Shown here one piece after another: positions 8,795-16,676 of a stretch of DNA of 61,599 nucleotides. Position 1 is the first letter of the stretch. Each line of letters opens with the position of its first letter. The notes under the pieces are model-generated. The model did no database searches and had not been told where the DNA came from. It was given only the letters and a program-made list of their open reading frames with translations. The stretch is from Pseudomarimonas arenosa (GTDB lineage Bacteria > Pseudomonadota > Gammaproteobacteria > Xanthomonadales > Xanthomonadaceae), in NCBI RefSeq assembly GCF_014841215.1, contig NZ_JACYTR010000026.1, positions 1 through 61,599 on the forward strand. The letters run 5' to 3'. The translations under genes and the position numbers were made by a program.

Positions 8795-9679
8795 TCAGGG
8801 CAGTTCGGCAATCCGTCGTCGGGTCATCGGGCCGATGCGCAATTGCTCGAGCAAGGGTTGCAGCGACACTTGGTCCGGTGCCTGCCGGCGGTAGGCATCG
8901 GCCTCGCTGGCGACCGGCGCGTCCAAGGCGATGGTCGCCACGCGCTTGAACAGGCGGGCCATGTCGGCCTGTTCACGCAGCCGAGCGGCGTGCGCCTTGG
9001 CGCCGCGTAAACGCAGAAACGGGATTTCTTCAACGCGCTGCAGCAGTGATTCCAGGCTGTCAAAGTGATCGAGCAGGGCACTGGCGGTCTTGGCGCCGAT
9101 GCCCTGCACGCCAGGAATATTGTCGACGGCGTCGCCGGCCAGGGCCAGGAAGTCGGCGATGCGTTCGGCACGCGCGCCGTAGCGGCCATGGACATCGGCG
9201 TGACCCCAGCGCTGATTGCGGGCGAAATCCCATTGCTCGTCACCTGGACAGAGCAGTTGCGACAGATCCTTGTCGGCCGACACGATCAGTCCGCGAAACC
9301 CCTGGCCACGCAGCTGGCCGAGCACACTGCCGATCAGGTCGTCGGCTTCATAGTGGTCGCTGGACAAGGTGTGCAGGCCGAGTGCGCGACTGAATGCCTG
9401 GCAATAGCGGAACTGGCGCTTCAGTGATTCCGGTGCCGGATCGCGGTTGGCCTTGTAGGGTGGGTACCACTGGTTGCGAAACGAGCTCTCCAGTGCCTCG
9501 TCGAAGGCCACGGCCACATGGCTGGCACGATGGCGTTCCAGCAACTCGAGCAGGAAGCGGGCGAAGCCATGCACCGCATTGACCGGCCAATCTTCGTGAT
9601 CCACCCACTCATCCGGCATCGAGTGCCAGGCGCGAAATACGTAGACGCTGGCGTCGACCAGCACGATTTCCTGTTGCAT
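8795..9679 (-). CDS. 5'-3' exonuclease / flap endonuclease (PolI N-domain, ExoIX-like)
   Basis: A 294-residue nuclease equivalent to the stand-alone N-terminal domain of DNA polymerase I. Metal-binding acidic motifs are visible in order: LVDASVYVFRAW, VAFDE, YEADDLIG, VSADKDLSQLL and GDAVDNIPGV. The last leads into the helix-three-turn-helix element (GVQGIGAKTASALL). The YKANRDP segment between them is also conserved. It should cleave 5' flaps in replication or repair. It lacks polymerase and 3'-5' exonuclease domains, so it is not a PolI fragment. It lies 15 nt after the nitroreductase gene on the same strand and may share a transcript. Confidence 0.88.
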   Translation of the reverse strand: MQQEIVLVDASVYVFRAWHSMPDEWVDHEDWPVNAVHGFARFLLELLERHRASHVAVAFDEALESSFRNQWYPPYKANRDPAPESLKRQFRYCQAFSRALGLHTLSSDHYEADDLIGSVLGQLRGQGFRGLIVSADKDLSQLLCPGDEQWDFARNQRWGHADVHGRYGARAERIADFLALAGDAVDNIPGVQGIGAKTASALLDHFDSLESLLQRVEEIPFLRLRGAKAHAARLREQADMARLFKRVATIALDAPVASEADAYRRQAPDQVSLQPLLEQLRIGPMTRRRIAELP

Positions 9680-9694
9680 TCAGAATTCCGCGTC

Positions 9695-10276
9695 TCAGCT
9701 GTGACGATAGAAGGAAAGCTTGTCCGCCAGGGCAGGGCGCACGCGCTCCGGCGGCACCTCGTCGGCACGGCCGAGATGGATGAAGCCCAGAATACGCTCG
9801 CCATCTGACAAGCCCAACTGCTTTGCCACCGGTGTGTCGTATGCCGCCCATCCGGTCAACCACTGCGCTGAGTAGCCCAGGGCCGCCGCGGCCTGCAAGA
9901 CTGTGTAGCATACACAGCCCCCAGATAGCAGTTGCTCCTGCTCGGGGATTCGTTCGGTTGAGAGAATCGTGCTGACGATCACGAGCACCAGTGGCGAGTG
10001 GCGAAAGCGCTGTGGGTCTTTTTGCAGAACGCTTTCGTTGGCCTCTGGTTCGCGCTGGCGGTGTCGTTGATACAGCCAGTCGGCAAAGGCGCCCTTGTGT
10101 TCGTCTTGCAAGGCAAGCACACGCCACGGGGTCAGTTTGCCGTGGTCGGGTACCCGCATGGCCAACGCAACGATCTGCTCAAGCTCGGCTTGATTCGGAG
10201 CGGGGGACTGCAGCTGAGCGCAGGGTACCGACCGTCGGGTTTGCAGGAGTTCGAGGGCGGTCAAGGCTTTACTCAT
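9695..10276 (-). CDS. YdjA-like nitroreductase family protein
   Basis: A 193-residue flavoprotein of the small single-domain nitroreductase group. Signs are the N-terminal LLQTRRSVP (phosphate contact of FMN), MRVPDHGKLTPWRV (substrate-side loop typical of YdjA), and SGGCVCYTVLQAAAALGYSAQWLTG. I chose the ATG at 10276 (MSKALTALELLQTRRS), which gives the family length; the upstream in-frame start at 10357 adds 27 residues with no homologous character. It is divergent from the DUF1631 gene; its physiological electron acceptor is unknown. Confidence 0.85.
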   Translation of the reverse strand: MSKALTALELLQTRRSVPCAQLQSPAPNQAELEQIVALAMRVPDHGKLTPWRVLALQDEHKGAFADWLYQRHRQREPEANESVLQKDPQRFRHSPLVLVIVSTILSTERIPEQEQLLSGGCVCYTVLQAAAALGYSAQWLTGWAAYDTPVAKQLGLSDGERILGFIHLGRADEVPPERVRPALADKLSFYRHS

Positions 10277-10360
10277 TTGAAGATTCCGTTGAAAGTTGAT
10301 GGATTCGTGATCGACAACACGTTTTGTTCCCAAGGAAGCGAGAGTGTCATCACGCAATCA

Positions 10361-10382
10361 GGTCACTTTTGGTCACTATACT
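10361..10382 (+). promoter_or_regulatory. Candidate promoter with GGTCACT direct repeat
   Basis: GGTCACT occurs at 10361 and again at 10371, one helical turn apart. The second copy runs into TATACT (10377-10382), a good -10 hexamer 43 nt before the DUF1631 start. No good -35 box is present at the right spacing, which would fit activator dependence. Both genes flanking this region are divergent. Confidence 0.4.
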
Positions 10383-10424
10383 GACTACGTGTCGAAAGGC
10401 GCGATTGATACCCAAAGAGCATTC

Positions 10425-12863
10425 ATGGAACCCAAACCGTCCAGCAATGTGATTGACCTCAGCAGTCGCGGCGTCCCCGCGCAGCCGGCTGCTCTGGCCG
10501 AGTTGCGTCTGCTTTCGACCCGCCGGCTGCCGGCGTTGGTAGCCGAAGTGCTCGATCGTGCTGACGATGCCCTGTTCGATTTCGTACAACGTACCAAGAG
10601 CAGCACAGAACAGCAGGATTACTTCGATGCGATGCGCGAGTTGCGCCGGCAGCGTGCCCAGGTTGAGCAGCGCTACCGTGATCGACTGGCCGAGGTGTTC
10701 TCGGCGCTGGAGAAGCGCCAGCCGCGCAGCGCCTCACTTGCCCAGGCACCGGCGACCAGCCTCGACGGGCTCAGTCTGGTCGGCACCGATGAACTGGAGG
10801 AGCAGCTGGCCTGCGATCAACTGATCGCGCAGGCCGACCGCCGGCACAGCGAAGGCCTGCGCCAGTTGGAGCGCCGTCTGGCTGTGGCGGCCGGTCTGCA
10901 GGAGATCAGCGCCGACCAGAATCCGATCGGTGCGCATCATATCTGCCAGGCTTTCCGCTCGGCGCTGGCCGGGGTGGAGGCATCGATCAAGGCGCGTCTG
11001 GTTCTATACAAGCTGTTTGAGCGTGAATTGCTCGACGCGCTTGGCGGACTGGTGCATGACGCCAATCACCGGCTGCATCAGCTCGGCATCATGCCGGCGA
11101 TGGCGCCGGCCAAGGCGCCGCCGCGCCGGGTTCAGGAGAGTGAACCACGTGGAGGCAGCGAGGAGCGCGACGGTATTCGTCGTGAAGTGGTGCGCGACCG
11201 CAGCGATGGCAGCGAGTCGGGCTATGCACCGCGGGGTGATGCCCGCCGCGATCGTTCCTACGGCTCGGTGTCAGGCAGCGGCGCCCAGCATCCGGCCGAG
11301 TCGGTCGATCAGATCTTCAGTTCGGTGCGCGAGCTCTGCGAGGCCGTGCTGTCGGCGCAGCGCTCGACTGCCGCGGCGTCCGAGGAAGCTGGCGGTCCGG
11401 CGCGCGTCTATCTGCCTGAGAGCCATGCCCTGTCGGCACTGCAATCCTTGCAGAAGGAGCTGCCCCAGGCATTGCTCAATTCGATCGACGACCCGCAGCT
11501 CTCCCTTAGCACCTTGCTCAAGCGGGAGCTGCTGAGTCAGGCCGAGCGGCTCAATCTGGGTGACCCGGGGGCCGAGTTGGCAGCGCAGGACGAGCAGGCT
11601 CTGTTCCTGGTCGGCATGCTGTTTGACGTGCTGCTCAGCCAGCGCAGCTATGAGCGTCCGGTGCGGCGCCAGTTTGCCCGCCTGACCGTGCCGTACGCTC
11701 GCGCCGCCCTGCTCGATCAGCACCTTTTTGCACTGAAGACCCACCCGGCTCGTCAGCTGTTGAACTCGCTGGCCGAGGCTTGCGACGGTAACCGTGGCGA
11801 ATCGGCCGCCGAGCGCGATCTGCTTGATCGGGTGGGCACGGTGGTCGACCGACTGATCTCCGAGTTCAACGAAGACATCGCGATTTTCTCCGAGCTGGAA
11901 AGCGATTTCCGCTCCTTCCTTGATCAGCATCGCAAGCGCGCCGAGCTGGCCGAGCGACGCGCTGCCGAAGCGCAGCGCGGCAAGGAGCGACTCGACGAAG
12001 CTCGCGCCATGGCCGCCATGGAGTTGGCCTCCCTGATGGGGGCGCGCGAAGCGCCACCGGTGGTGGATCAGTTCCTGTCGCGTTACTGGACCCACCATCT
12101 GGCCGTTATCTTTCTCCGCGAGGGTGGTGAATCTGCCCGTTATGCGGATGCCAAGCGCTCAGGCGAGGCAGTGTTCCAGGCTTTCCTCGCCTGCGAGACC
12201 GGCGCCGATCTGCCGCCGGGGCTGGCTGAAGTGGCGACGCCGATTCTGGCCAGCTCGGGCATTACCGGCCCGGCTGCCAAGGAAGTGGTGGATGCGGTCG
12301 AATGGGTGTTGCATGCCCTGCGACTGGGCCGGGTCGAGGCAGCTCGCAAGCATCCGCTACCTTCGGCTTTGCGTGATGCCCTGGAGGCGGAAGAAAAAGC
12401 CGCCGCCAGCGAGCAGAGCGAGGCCACGGCCGAGACCGCCGCGACACCTGTCACCGACACGACCGAGGTGGCGGCGGCCAAGGTGGACGCCGCCATCGCT
12501 GCCAGCAGCGAAACGGCGCAGCCGGAACTGCATGTGGTGGCCGAAGGGCCGGCAGAAGACGAGTACGATGCCGCCGACATCGAGCAGATCGAATCTTTGC
12601 AGGTGGGCGCCTGGGTTGAGTTCATCGGCGACGACGGCAACTCGATCCCGACCAAGCTGAGCTGGGTAAGCCCGATTTCCTCTCGTCTGCTGTTCGTAAC
12701 CCGCCGCGGCATGCGTCACTGCGCGGCTTCGCCGCAGGAGCTGGCGGTGATGATCAAGCAGGGCAAGCTACATCTGCGCGTCGGCGACAGCGCCTTCGAG
12801 CAGGCCATGAATCAGGTCCTTGGCCGTTTGCGCGAGGCGGTACCGGCACAGCGCGTCGGCTAA
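10425..12863 (+). CDS. DUF1631 family protein
   Basis: An 812-residue soluble protein, largely helical and charged, with no signal peptide or membrane segment. Conserved DUF1631 features are the N-terminal helical domain (RQLLAL-like text replaced here by RLPALVAEVLDRADDALFDF), a central VKFNIEDIAIF-type segment (STEFNEDIAIFSELESDF), and a C-terminal beta domain with KLSWVSPISSRLLFVTRRGM. That C-terminal segment resembles PilZ-like barrels but lacks the RxxxR c-di-GMP motif. The region 680-730 is low-complexity Ala/Glu/Thr. The function is unknown. The start at 10425 is preceded by AAAGAG; a longer form from 10344 or 10389 is possible. Confidence 0.78.
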   Translation: MEPKPSSNVIDLSSRGVPAQPAALAELRLLSTRRLPALVAEVLDRADDALFDFVQRTKSSTEQQDYFDAMRELRRQRAQVEQRYRDRLAEVFSALEKRQPRSASLAQAPATSLDGLSLVGTDELEEQLACDQLIAQADRRHSEGLRQLERRLAVAAGLQEISADQNPIGAHHICQAFRSALAGVEASIKARLVLYKLFERELLDALGGLVHDANHRLHQLGIMPAMAPAKAPPRRVQESEPRGGSEERDGIRREVVRDRSDGSESGYAPRGDARRDRSYGSVSGSGAQHPAESVDQIFSSVRELCEAVLSAQRSTAAASEEAGGPARVYLPESHALSALQSLQKELPQALLNSIDDPQLSLSTLLKRELLSQAERLNLGDPGAELAAQDEQALFLVGMLFDVLLSQRSYERPVRRQFARLTVPYARAALLDQHLFALKTHPARQLLNSLAEACDGNRGESAAERDLLDRVGTVVDRLISEFNEDIAIFSELESDFRSFLDQHRKRAELAERRAAEAQRGKERLDEARAMAAMELASLMGAREAPPVVDQFLSRYWTHHLAVIFLREGGESARYADAKRSGEAVFQAFLACETGADLPPGLAEVATPILASSGITGPAAKEVVDAVEWVLHALRLGRVEAARKHPLPSALRDALEAEEKAAASEQSEATAETAATPVTDTTEVAAAKVDAAIAASSETAQPELHVVAEGPAEDEYDAADIEQIESLQVGAWVEFIGDDGNSIPTKLSWVSPISSRLLFVTRRGMRHCAASPQELAVMIKQGKLHLRVGDSAFEQAMNQVLGRLREAVPAQRVG

Positions 12864-13039
12864 TCAGGCAGTCAGCCTCCGGATCCAGAGCCGGCCCTCC
12901 CGGTCGGCCGCGATTGGCCGACAACTCTGCCCAGCGCTCGATCGGCGATCTCTTCATTCCCGGTCGCCCTGCCGGCGACCCCCAAAGTTGCAGCGCTTTG
13001 CGCTAGCATCCTGGCGGGGAGTCCATTGCCGGGGGTGTT

Positions 13040-14173
13040 ATGCCGATTACTGTTGCGGCGGTGCGCGAGAACGCGCCAAATGAGCGCCGGGTGGCGCTCA
13101 CGCCGGAAATCACCAAGAAACTGAAGGGCTTGGGCGCCGAACTGCTGGTTGAGCAGGGCATCGGTGCGCGTGCGCACATTCACGATGAGGCCTACCAGGC
13201 CGCGGGCGCCGCGGTGGCCGAGCATGCCGATCAAGTGATGATCAAGGCCGATGTACTGCTGAAGGTGCAACCGCCAACCCTGGATCAGATCAAGGAGCTG
13301 CGCGAGGGCAGCGTGATCATCGGTTATCTGGCGCCGCACACCGACGATGAGCGGATCAAAGCCTTGCGCGATCGCAAGATCAGCGCGTTTTCGATGGAAC
13401 TGCTGCCGCGCACCACGCGTGCCCAGGCGATGGACGTGTTGAGTTCGCAGGCCGGTATGGCCGGCTACAAGGCGGTCTTGATCGGCGCCCAGGTCTCGGG
13501 CAAGTTCTTTCCCATGCTGACCACTGCCGCTGGCACCATCCGGCCGTCGAAGGTGCTGGTGGTGGGGGCCGGTGTCGCAGGTCTGCAGGCGATCGCTACC
13601 GCACGTCGCTTGGGTGCCCAGGTCGAAGGCTTCGATGTGCGCCCGGAAGTGAAGGAACAGATCGAGTCCCTCGGTGCCAAGTTTCTCGACCTCGGCGTGT
13701 CTGCAGCTGGAACCGGTGGTTACGCACGTGAGTTGACCCAGGAGGAGCGCGCCGAGCAACAGCGCCGGCTGGGCGAGCACTTGAAGAACATCGATGTGAT
13801 CGTCACCACTGCGGCCGTGCCAGGCCGGGCCGCGCCGAAGATCATCACCGCTAGCATGGTCGAAGGCATGAAGGCCGGCAGCGTCATTGTTGATCTGGCC
13901 GCCGAAACCGGTGGTAACTGCGAGTTGACCAAGCCGGGTGAAACGGTGGAGTCGCACGGTGTCACCATTGTCGGGCCGCTCAACCTGCCCAGCATGGGGG
14001 CGATCCATGCCTCTGACATGTATGCCAAGAACCTGTTCAACTTCCTCTCGTTGATGCTGATCGAGGGCGAGCTGAAGCTGGATTTCGAAGACGATTTGAT
14101 TGCCGGCAGCTGTCTCACTCATGGCGGTGAGATCAAGCATGCCGCCACCAAGAACCGCGTGGAAGGGGCCTGA
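13040..14173 (+). CDS. pntAA: NAD(P) transhydrogenase subunit alpha part 1 (NAD-binding domain I)
   Basis: A 377-residue cytosolic NAD(H)-binding subunit. It shares the alanine-dehydrogenase-like fold: an N-terminal ENAPNERRVALTPE segment, an RPSKVLVVGAGVAGLQAIATARRLGA Rossmann loop split here as KVLVVGAGVAGLQA (about 170-185), and GVTIVGPLNLPSMGAIHASDMYAKN near the C-terminus, typical of PntAA. The alpha chain ends before any membrane helix, so this is the split three-gene version. It starts a tight operon: the next gene begins 3 nt after its stop. Confidence 0.95.
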   Translation: MPITVAAVRENAPNERRVALTPEITKKLKGLGAELLVEQGIGARAHIHDEAYQAAGAAVAEHADQVMIKADVLLKVQPPTLDQIKELREGSVIIGYLAPHTDDERIKALRDRKISAFSMELLPRTTRAQAMDVLSSQAGMAGYKAVLIGAQVSGKFFPMLTTAAGTIRPSKVLVVGAGVAGLQAIATARRLGAQVEGFDVRPEVKEQIESLGAKFLDLGVSAAGTGGYARELTQEERAEQQRRLGEHLKNIDVIVTTAAVPGRAAPKIITASMVEGMKAGSVIVDLAAETGGNCELTKPGETVESHGVTIVGPLNLPSMGAIHASDMYAKNLFNFLSLMLIEGELKLDFEDDLIAGSCLTHGGEIKHAATKNRVEGA

Positions 14174-14175
14174 GC

Positions 14176-14466
14176 ATGGACGGATTCGTCGCGCTTTATA
14201 TTTTCATGCTGGCCGCGATTACCGGCCACGTCATCATCTCGCGGGTGCCGGTCATCCTGCATACGCCGCTGATGTCGGGTTCCAATTTCGTCCACGGCAT
14301 CGTCGTGGTCGGCGCAATGATTGCGCTGGCTCACGCTGACACCACATTGGAAAGGGCAGTGGGTTTCATCGCTGTCCTGCTCGGGGCTGGCAACGCAGTC
14401 GGTGGTTATGTGGTGACCGAGCGGATGCTGGAAATGTTCAAGTCGAGCAAGAAGGGAGATAAGTAA
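14176..14466 (+). CDS. pntAB: NAD(P) transhydrogenase subunit alpha part 2 (membrane)
   Basis: A 96-residue protein with three hydrophobic helices. It corresponds to the C-terminal membrane portion of the fused E. coli PntA. Conserved segments are SRVPVILHTPLMSGSNFVHGI (given in two parts: SRVPVILHTPLMSG and SNFVHGI) and GAGNAVGGYVVTERML. It forms part of the proton channel with PntB. Its stop codon overlaps the pntB start (TAATG). Confidence 0.95.
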   Translation: MDGFVALYIFMLAAITGHVIISRVPVILHTPLMSGSNFVHGIVVVGAMIALAHADTTLERAVGFIAVLLGAGNAVGGYVVTERMLEMFKSSKKGDK

Positions 14467-15926
14467 TGAGTCTGCCTGTGATTCTCGACTTTCTGGCCAA
14501 GGCAAGCTATTTCGCCGCCGCGGTGCTGTTCATCGTCGGCTTGATGAAAATGGGCTCGCCGGTTACCGCGCGCAAAGGCATTCGCTGGGCCGGCGTCGGT
14601 ATGGTGATTGCCACCGCGGTGACCTTCATCGCACCGTCCACCTGGGGCGATCACGGCATCGATCAGACCAATCTGCTGCTGATGATCATCGCCATCGTCT
14701 TGTCGTACTTGTTCTGGATCTGGGGCAAGAAGGTGCCGATCACCGACATGCCGCAGATGGTGGCGATCTTCAATGGCATGGGTGGCGGCTCGGCGGCAGC
14801 GATTGGTGCAGCAGCCATGCTGCAATCGGCTACGTTCACCGGCACCTGCGACCCGGCGGCGCTGCAAGCGCATCTGTGCCTCGACACTACCTATGCCGTG
14901 CTGGCCGTATCGGGAGCATTGATTGGTGCGGTGTCGTTCTCCGGCTCGGTAATTGCCTGGGCCAAGCTCGACGGCAGGTTGGACAAGCGTTTCACCTTCG
15001 CCGGCCAGCAGGTGGTCAATCTGCTGATCTTTCTAGGTCTGGCCGGTCTCGGTGCCTACCTGATCTACAGCCTGGAAGTGCCGATTATCATCGCCTTCTT
15101 CGTGGTTGCCTTGCTGTTCGGTGTGCTGATGACCTTGCCGATCGGCGGGGCCGATATGCCGGTGGTGATCTCGCTATACAACGCGTTCACCGGCTTGGCC
15201 GTGGCCTTCGAGGGCTATGTGCTGCAGAACGAGTCGCTGATCATTGCCGGTACCGTGGTAGGTGCCGCCGGCATGCTGCTGACCCAGCTGATGGCCAAGG
15301 CGATGAATCGCCCGATCACCAATGTGTTGTTCAGTAACTTTGGTGGCGGCGGCGCCAGCGCAGAAGAGATCAAGGGTTCGATGAAGCCGGTCGAAGCACC
15401 GGATGCGGCATCGTTCCTGTACCTGGCCGAGCGGGTGATCGTGGTGCCTGGCTACGGCATGGCCGTAGCCCAGGCGCAGCACAAGATGTGGGAGCTGTGC
15501 AAACAGCTGATCGCCCGCGACAAGGAGGTCAAGTTCGCCATCCATCCGGTGGCCGGACGCATGCCCGGTCATATGAATGTGCTGCTGGCCGAAGCCGGCG
15601 TGCCCTACGATCTGATCGCCGACATGGACGACATCAATCCCGAGTTCAAGACCTGCGATGTGGCAATCGTCATCGGTGCCAACGACGTGGTGAATCCGGT
15701 CGCCAAGACGGACAAGTCGAGCCCGATCTATGGCATGCCGATTCTCGATGTGATCGATGCCAAGCAGGTGATCGTGATCAAGCGCGGCAAGGGTACTGGT
15801 TTTGCCGGCATCGAGAACGCGCTGTTCTATGCCGAGAACTGCCGCATGCTGTATGCCGACGGCCAGGAAGCGGCGAACAAGCTGATCACCGAGTTGAAAG
15901 CGCTGGATGGTGGCGGCGGGCATTAG
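14466..15926 (+). CDS. pntB: NAD(P) transhydrogenase subunit beta
   Basis: A 486-residue subunit: about nine membrane helices (1-280), then the NADP(H)-binding domain III. Visible signatures are GGADMPVVISLYNAFTGLA in the membrane part, NVLFSNFGGG at the hinge, and VPGYGMAVAQAQHK, HPVAGRMPGHMNVLLAEA, VIGANDVVNP and IKRGKGTGFAGIEN in domain III. With PntAA and PntAB it couples hydride transfer from NADH to NADP+ to proton entry, supplying NADPH. AAGGGAG sits just upstream of the start. Confidence 0.96.
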   Translation: MSLPVILDFLAKASYFAAAVLFIVGLMKMGSPVTARKGIRWAGVGMVIATAVTFIAPSTWGDHGIDQTNLLLMIIAIVLSYLFWIWGKKVPITDMPQMVAIFNGMGGGSAAAIGAAAMLQSATFTGTCDPAALQAHLCLDTTYAVLAVSGALIGAVSFSGSVIAWAKLDGRLDKRFTFAGQQVVNLLIFLGLAGLGAYLIYSLEVPIIIAFFVVALLFGVLMTLPIGGADMPVVISLYNAFTGLAVAFEGYVLQNESLIIAGTVVGAAGMLLTQLMAKAMNRPITNVLFSNFGGGGASAEEIKGSMKPVEAPDAASFLYLAERVIVVPGYGMAVAQAQHKMWELCKQLIARDKEVKFAIHPVAGRMPGHMNVLLAEAGVPYDLIADMDDINPEFKTCDVAIVIGANDVVNPVAKTDKSSPIYGMPILDVIDAKQVIVIKRGKGTGFAGIENALFYAENCRMLYADGQEAANKLITELKALDGGGGH

Positions 15927-15955
15927 CCGGGCGTGTATGGAGTAGGCTCTGCGCG

Positions 15956-16010
15956 GTGGGCCATAGGCCCACTGTACAAGGGCGAAGGTAGGGTGGGCGT
16001 GCCGCCCACC
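15956..16010. repeat. REP-like element, copy 1 (GTGGGCC/GGCCCAC plus GGTGGGCG/CGCCCACC)
   Basis: Two hairpins lie in tandem. GTGGGCC-ATA-GGCCCAC is at 15956-15972 and GGTGGGCG-TGC-CGCCCACC at 15992-16010, joined by a short spacer ending in GTAGG. A second copy of the same arrangement is at 36727-36775. It lies between pntB and the glyoxalase gene. Confidence 0.75.
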
Positions 16011-16046
16011 GACCTGACTTTCATCCTGATTCAAGCCGAGCCAAGT

Positions 16047-16415
16047 GTGAAGTTCTCAACACCGATTCCCATTCTGCGCAGCTTCGATGAAGCAGCTACA
16101 CGCGCCTTCTATATCGATTTCCTCGGTTTTGAAGTCGACTGGGAGCATCGCTTCGCTGACGACTTGCCGCTGTACATGCAGGTCCACCGTGGCGATCTGC
16201 TGCTGCATCTCTCCGAGCATCATGGTGACGTGACTCCAGGTAGCGCCCTGCGCATTGAAGTCGATGACCTCGATGCCCTGCACGCTGAATTGCAGGCCAA
16301 GCAATACAAGTTCGCCCGCCCAGGCATCGAGACCATGCCCTGGGGCATGCGTGAACTCAGTGTCAAAGATCCCTCCGGCAATCGGCTGGTGTTTTACGCA
16401 GCGATGGAAGCGTAG
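16047..16415 (+). CDS. Glyoxalase/bleomycin-resistance (VOC) superfamily protein
   Basis: A 122-residue protein with the paired beta-alpha-beta-beta-beta modules of the vicinal oxygen chelate fold: TPIPILRSFDEAATRAFYID, then FLGFEVDWEHRF, LHLSEHHGD, and ELSVKDPSGNRLVFY. It resembles the small glyoxalase-superfamily proteins often annotated as bleomycin-resistance-like; the substrate is unknown. A GTG start at 16047 gives family length. An upstream ATG at 15933 would translate the REP-like repeat into 38 unrelated residues, so I reject it. Confidence 0.82.
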   Translation: MKFSTPIPILRSFDEAATRAFYIDFLGFEVDWEHRFADDLPLYMQVHRGDLLLHLSEHHGDVTPGSALRIEVDDLDALHAELQAKQYKFARPGIETMPWGMRELSVKDPSGNRLVFYAAMEA

Positions 16416-16577
16416 GGCGGGTCTTGACCCGCCGCTTCTGCTTCGTTTGCGTGAGCTGATCCTGGCGTGTCGTGTGTTTCTTTGAGTCAAGGCCGAGCCC
16501 AGCCCCGCCGCTTCTGCGCCGACCGGGTGGGCTGACCATGGCGTTTTGTGTGTTTTCCTGGCGGGTCAAGACCCGCC
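16416..16577. repeat. Two degenerate tandem units bounded by GGCGGGTC/GACCCGCC hairpins
   Basis: GGCGGGTC-TT-GACCCGCC (16416-16433) and GGCGGGTC-AA-GACCCGCC (16560-16577) mark the ends. Between them two units of about 70 bp can be aligned, each starting CCGCCGCTTCTGC and running through CTGA-C-TGGCGT, GTGTGTTT and (G/C)TCAAG. The arrangement resembles a BIME-like REP pair. The rest of the interval to 16676 holds the leader of the diguanylate cyclase gene. Confidence 0.72.
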
Positions 16578-16676
16578 CCCCGCCGGGCATACCCAACGGA
16601 TAAGGCTCGCTTGGCTGGCCATTGATTCCCGCCGCGGCTGTGCCACCATGGTGGCGTGCGGGCGACAGGGGGCCTT

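Noticed and set aside
10344-10424. DUF1631 start at 10344
   Set aside because: It would include the promoter-like GGTCACT/TATACT region; the ATG at 10425 has a plausible ribosome site.
13580-13650. PntAA as an alanine dehydrogenase
   Set aside because: The fold is shared, but the following pntAB and pntB genes and the C-terminal motif fix it as transhydrogenase.
15933-16046. Longer glyoxalase-type protein starting at 15933
   Set aside because: The extra 38 residues are a translation of the REP-like repeat and share no character with VOC proteins; the GTG at 16047 gives the expected length.
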